From Candidatus Faecivivens stercoripullorum (GTDB lineage Bacteria; Bacillota; Clostridia; Oscillospirales; Ruminococcaceae), in the NCBI GenBank assembly GCA_018715285.1, contig DVLW01000201.1:1-7666 (forward strand): 7,666 bases of DNA, read 5' to 3'. The notes under the pieces were generated by a model, which was given only the letters and a program-made list of their open reading frames with translations, searched no databases and had not been told where the DNA came from. The position numbers and the translations under genes are program-made. Positions within the stretch are counted from its first letter, which is position 1; every line of letters begins with the position of its first letter. This document shows positions 5,466 through 7,666 of the stretch, piece after piece.

Positions 5466-6557
5466 TTAATATACCCGCAATCCGGTATAATTGGAACCGT
5501 CACCAATATACTGTTCGATATTGGAACCACCCGAAGCACCAAAAGTCGGGTCCATTCTTTCCCATGCATTACCGCTGAAATACAGCTTGACTGTAACCCA
5601 TCCGGTTCCTTCCAGATAGACCTCGTTCCAGGCATGGTTAAGGTCAGACGCAGAAACCGTTCCGCAGATCAGCTTGGTTGCGACGCCCTGACTGCGCAGC
5701 ATGGCAGCCATCAACGCAGCATAGTCAAAACAGATACCATTTTTGGTAGACAGCGTACTGTCCGGAGAAGGAAGGTATCCAGTCTTTACCGTCTGGGCCT
5801 TGTTGGAATCATAGGTAATATTATCAATGATCCATTTATAGACCGCGCTTACCTTTTCAATATCGCCGGTAAGGCCCGAGCAGATCTCAGCAGCCTTTTT
5901 GACAACCGCAGAATTCTCGTTGTAGTTGACATACTGGCTGGGGCAAAGGAAGGGTTCAAGTTCGCTTTTCAGGGTAACATCCACAGTAGTGGAATATACC
6001 TGCGTATACTTATTTCCTTCAACATTTTTCATAATGCGGATGGTATAGCTGCCATTCCCGCTCTGCAACGGAAATACTTCAAAATTACCATTGGTATTCA
6101 GATCGTAGTTATACGTTTTGTCTCCCTTGATAACCTGCACCTTGAGCCGCGAAGAAGACCCGCTCTGTGCCACCCGTACATAACCATAAGACGCATTTCC
6201 AACATCAATCTGGCTGCCGCCGGAAGAACGGATATCATTAGAAGCCTTGATGTACCGTCCCATGCGGGATGTAACATCATATCCACCCTCAGCTGGCTGT
6301 GCAAGCGGAGCATACTCATCCGGAATCTCTTCCAGTTCTTCCATTGCAGCCTCCGGGTCAGCCGGTACCTCATCCGTAATCTCGTCCTGTGCCGAAACCT
6401 CAGAAACAGCTTCCGACGACTCAGCCTGGCTTTCCGACTCCACTTCAGCAACCGAAGAAACTTCCGCAGTGGTTGTTGCTGCATTGCCGCATCCTGCCAG
6501 CGAAACCGTCATTACAGCAAATGCAGCCGCAAGCATACTGATAAAAATTCTTTTCAC
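5466..6557 (-). CDS. Transglutaminase-like lipoprotein
   Basis: From the GTG at 6557 this is 363 residues. The N-terminus VKRIFISMLAAAFAVMTVSLAGC is a lipoprotein signal with lipobox LAGC, so Cys23 should be lipidated and the protein anchored on the outer face of the membrane. An acidic Ser/Glu/Ala-rich linker (about 27-88) follows, then a beta-rich, Ig-like domain (about 98-195), then a transglutaminase-like (papain-fold) domain. All three catalytic residues are present: Cys276 in NGICFDYAALMAAMLRSQG, His308 in LNHAWNEVYL, and Asp336 in ERMDPTFG. Bacterial members act as cysteine proteases or cross-linking enzymes; the substrate here is unknown. The start is chosen because AAGGGAG lies 6 bases before this GTG, whereas an in-frame ATG at 6593 has no clear site. 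It is probably co-transcribed with the 62-residue gene 78 bases upstream and ends at the terminator at 5340-5366. Confidence 0.92.
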   Translation of the reverse strand: MKRIFISMLAAAFAVMTVSLAGCGNAATTTAEVSSVAEVESESQAESSEAVSEVSAQDEITDEVPADPEAAMEELEEIPDEYAPLAQPAEGGYDVTSRMGRYIKASNDIRSSGGSQIDVGNASYGYVRVAQSGSSSRLKVQVIKGDKTYNYDLNTNGNFEVFPLQSGNGSYTIRIMKNVEGNKYTQVYSTTVDVTLKSELEPFLCPSQYVNYNENSAVVKKAAEICSGLTGDIEKVSAVYKWIIDNITYDSNKAQTVKTGYLPSPDSTLSTKNGICFDYAALMAAMLRSQGVATKLICGTVSASDLNHAWNEVYLEGTGWVTVKLYFSGNAWERMDPTFGASGGSNIEQYIGDGSNYTGLRVY

Positions 6558-6563
6558 GGTAAA

Positions 6564-6570
6564 CTCCCTT
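6564..6570 (-). promoter_or_regulatory. Ribosome binding site fixing the GTG start of the lipoprotein
   Basis: AAGGGAG on the minus strand sits 6 bases before the GTG at 6557. That start leaves a lipoprotein signal with a basic residue (K2, R3) right at the N-terminus. The ATG at 6593 would add 12 polar residues before it. Confidence 0.75.
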
Positions 6571-6635
6571 CCTTCATGTGGTCTCAAAATCATCTTTTCT
6601 GCCCAAATGGTACTGACAAAGAATCATCCATCATT

Positions 6636-6824
6636 TCAGGGGCTGATCTTCTGCGCACAGGTCTTTTCACCAAGTGCATTATCCATCAACTGCATCATTT
6701 CCAGCGCACTGCGGAAATGTTCTGTCTGATTCTTTTCGGTCCATGTAATCGAACCCTGCCAGGAATTGTTTTGGGTATACTGTATACGGACAACAAAGGT
6801 CCCCTTGCCACTAACTTCTTTCAT
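6636..6824 (-). CDS. Small conserved protein of unknown function (62 aa)
   Basis: This is a 62-residue soluble-looking protein with no signal peptide or membrane segment. Two or three beta strands (TFVVRIQYTQNNSWQGSITW, 9-28) are followed by TEKNQTEHFRSALEMMQLMDNAL, an amphipathic helix. I remember similar short clostridial proteins with 'F.V.I.Y.QN..WQG...W.E.....FRSALE...L.D.AL', which suggests a real, conserved but uncharacterised family; no search was done. The ATG at 6824 has AAAGGGTGG ending 6 bases upstream and stands about 60 bases behind a strong promoter. It is the first gene of a two-gene unit with the transglutaminase-like lipoprotein. Its role cannot be read from sequence. Confidence 0.8.
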   Translation of the reverse strand: MKEVSGKGTFVVRIQYTQNNSWQGSITWTEKNQTEHFRSALEMMQLMDNALGEKTCAQKISP

Positions 6825-6891
6825 AACAGACCACCCTTTCTACGGGTTAAACATCCAGTCGAACAAAGATATGCCCTTATCATCATATAAC

Positions 6892-6920
6892 AGTATACCA
6901 AAGAATTACAAATAAGTCAA
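6892..6920 (-). promoter_or_regulatory. Strong sigma-A promoter for the 62-aa gene and lipoprotein
   Basis: On the minus strand TTGACT (6920-6915), a 17-base spacer and TATACT (6897-6892) give near-consensus boxes. The transcription start is expected near 6885, about 60 bases before the ATG at 6824. The surroundings upstream are AT-rich. This is the clearest promoter in the window. Confidence 0.82.
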
Positions 6921-6927
6921 TAAGCGT

Positions 6928-6958
6928 AAAAAATCTTATATTTTTTAATTATAAGATT
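6928..6958 (-). repeat. AT-rich inverted repeat just upstream of the promoter
   Basis: AATCTTATA (6932-6940) pairs with TATAAGATT (6950-6958) around a 9-base AT-only loop. On the minus strand a run of six Ts (6933-6928) follows and partly overlaps the stem. It lies 7 bases before the -35 box. It could be a weak second terminator after the one at 7039-7072, an operator, or an AT-rich UP-type region. Confidence 0.55.
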
Positions 6959-7038
6959 CGCTTTTAACCATCTTCTTTTAGACACCTTTTTATAAAAACC
7001 ATACAAAAGTACTTTTCTATCCATTTTTTGCCAATAAC

Positions 7039-7072
7039 AAAGTCGGTATTTTCTAACGACAATACCGACTTT
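7039..7072 (-). terminator. Intrinsic terminator of the beta-propeller gene
   Basis: AAAGTCGGTATT (7039-7050) pairs perfectly over 12 bases with AATACCGACTTT (7061-7072), with a 10-base loop. On the minus strand the stem ends in TTT and continues GTTATTG, a T-rich but interrupted tail. It lies 23 bases after the stop codon at 7096. From there to the promoter at 6920 the AT-rich spacer holds no gene that I can support. Confidence 0.78.
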
Positions 7073-7095
7073 ATCCATTAACTTATTCTACATTA

Positions 7096-7666
7096 TCAGG
7101 GCGTCTGATCAATAATACTGACCGCTTCTCCCGTCTGACCATCATAAATCATTGTGCGCTGAGAAGTAATCAGGAAGAACTGACCATCCTGCAGATAACC
7201 ATGTGCATTTTCCGTAGCCGAAACGGTAACCGAAATCAGCTCCTTCAATCCACTCTTACCCGTCTGATATACCTTGCAGATATCGACATCTCCCTGCTGA
7301 TAAATCAGGCAGACGAGACCATCTCCGAGGTATTGCAGTGAAATATCACTTTCATTGTAGCCGCCTTCGACCGAAATAGTCACACGATCCATTTCCACGC
7401 CAAGCAGCCCAAGAGTCAGAGCCATCTGGGTATGGCCTTTCTGACCCGTCAGACGGATAACATAGTTGCCTTCACCATGAATCGAATATAGAGCTTCCTC
7501 TTCATCCGAAGCGGCAGAAGCAGAAGGCAGATGTGCGGGATCAGACAGATCCAGCTGATAAACCTGCCCATCATACCCATACAGGGTATAATACAGCATA
7601 TTGCCATCAAAGCGGACCGAGCGAAGTACCGAATTTTCCAACAGGTTCTCCGCACTTCCCAGTACT
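7096..7666 (-). CDS. C-terminal part of a probable beta-propeller domain protein (5' end outside window)
   Basis: The frame is open to the right edge; 189 codons plus the stop are visible. The TTG at 7641 is only an internal codon, so the gene starts outside the window. The visible protein is made of short beta strands in repeated blades. SVLRSVRFDGNMLYYTLYGYDGQVYQLDLSDP is the clearest segment, and it resembles the 'SVRF.GD..Y.VTF...DPL...DLSDP' blade of the secreted/membrane beta-propeller family that I recall as PF09826. The end (GYLQDGQFFLITSQRTMIYDGQTGEAV) also fits the last blade of that family. An acidic, Ser/Ala-rich loop (SASAASDEEEA) replaces the usual blade connection. There is no catalytic motif. 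It would be an extracellular or membrane-anchored scaffold protein of unknown role, and it is separated from the next unit by a terminator. Confidence 0.7.
   Translation of the reverse strand, partial: VLGSAENLLENSVLRSVRFDGNMLYYTLYGYDGQVYQLDLSDPAHLPSASAASDEEEALYSIHGEGNYVIRLTGQKGHTQMALTLGLLGVEMDRVTISVEGGYNESDISLQYLGDGLVCLIYQQGDVDICKVYQTGKSGLKELISVTVSATENAHGYLQDGQFFLITSQRTMIYDGQTGEAVSIIDQTP

Noticed and set aside
5303..5635. N-terminal extension of the PilC-like frame to 500 residues
   Set aside because: The extra 111 codons cross the hairpin, promoter and terminator and run into the lipoprotein gene. The ATG at 5302 has a ribosome site and precedes the recognisable T2SSF repeat.
6821..6886. 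21-codon leader frame that overlaps the 62-aa start as ATGA
   Set aside because: Its ATG falls at the predicted transcription start, so it would be leaderless. The 62-aa gene has its own ribosome site. The overlap is suggestive but one case cannot support a leader peptide.
5634..6890. 418-codon open frame on the plus strand
   Set aside because: It lies antisense to the transglutaminase-like lipoprotein and the 62-aa gene, which have catalytic motifs, a signal peptide, promoter and ribosome sites. The antisense translation is rich in Arg, Ser, His and Ile with no domain pattern.
7005..7016. Perfect 12-base palindrome AAAAGTACTTTT
   Set aside because: It is short, low in complexity and far from the mapped boxes. 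Such palindromes are expected by chance in AT-rich spacers.
6917..7024. 35-codon minus-strand frame in the AT-rich spacer
   Set aside because: It encodes a Lys/Tyr-rich peptide, starts directly after a terminator without a ribosome site or a convincing promoter, and ends inside the -35 box of the next promoter. Chance in AT-rich DNA is the simplest reading.

Overview
The window looks like a fragment of a low-to-mid GC Firmicutes chromosome, most likely Clostridia and possibly Lachnospiraceae-like. This rests on strong AGGAGG-type ribosome sites, GTG starts, sigma-A promoters with 17-base spacers, a monoderm-style lipoprotein, and a set of small pilin-like proteins I associate with clostridial genomes. 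The taxon is an inference. Every gene I can support lies on the minus strand, so the genome reads right to left here. No RNA gene, insertion sequence or CRISPR array is visible.

Reading in the direction of transcription: (1) 7666-7096 is the 3' end of a gene for a probable secreted or membrane beta-propeller protein, closed by a 12-bp stem terminator at 7039-7072. (2) After an AT-rich spacer comes a very good promoter (TTGACT-17-TATACT, 6892-6920). It drives a 62-residue protein of unknown function (6824-6636) and then a lipoprotein with an intact Cys-His-Asp transglutaminase-like domain (6557-5466). (3) The 163-base gap 5465-5303 holds a long hairpin, a good promoter and an intrinsic terminator in an unusual order, with the promoter upstream of the terminator. 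(4) From 5302 to 949 there is a compact operon resembling part of a type IV filament / type II secretion machine: a PilC/GspF-type inner-membrane platform protein, a 114-residue anchored protein, a DUF4860-like anchored protein, a prepilin-like protein with a class III-type leader, another single-pass protein, and a PilT-type ATPase. (5) Only 8 bases after the ATPase gene begins a MATE-family multidrug/metabolite exporter that runs off the left edge.

The central operon is the point of interest. One ATPase and one platform protein are packed with four small single-pass proteins, at gaps or overlaps of -4 to +42 bases. No extension ATPase (PilB), PilM/N/O, prepilin peptidase or clear major pilin is present in the window. 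The four small proteins have the size and topology of minor pilins, but only one has a recognisable prepilin motif, and its glutamate is at +6 rather than +5. Together they may form a minimal filament-like or DNA-uptake/secretion apparatus whose remaining parts lie elsewhere. The transglutaminase-like lipoprotein and the MATE exporter are neighbours whose functional link to the apparatus is unproven.
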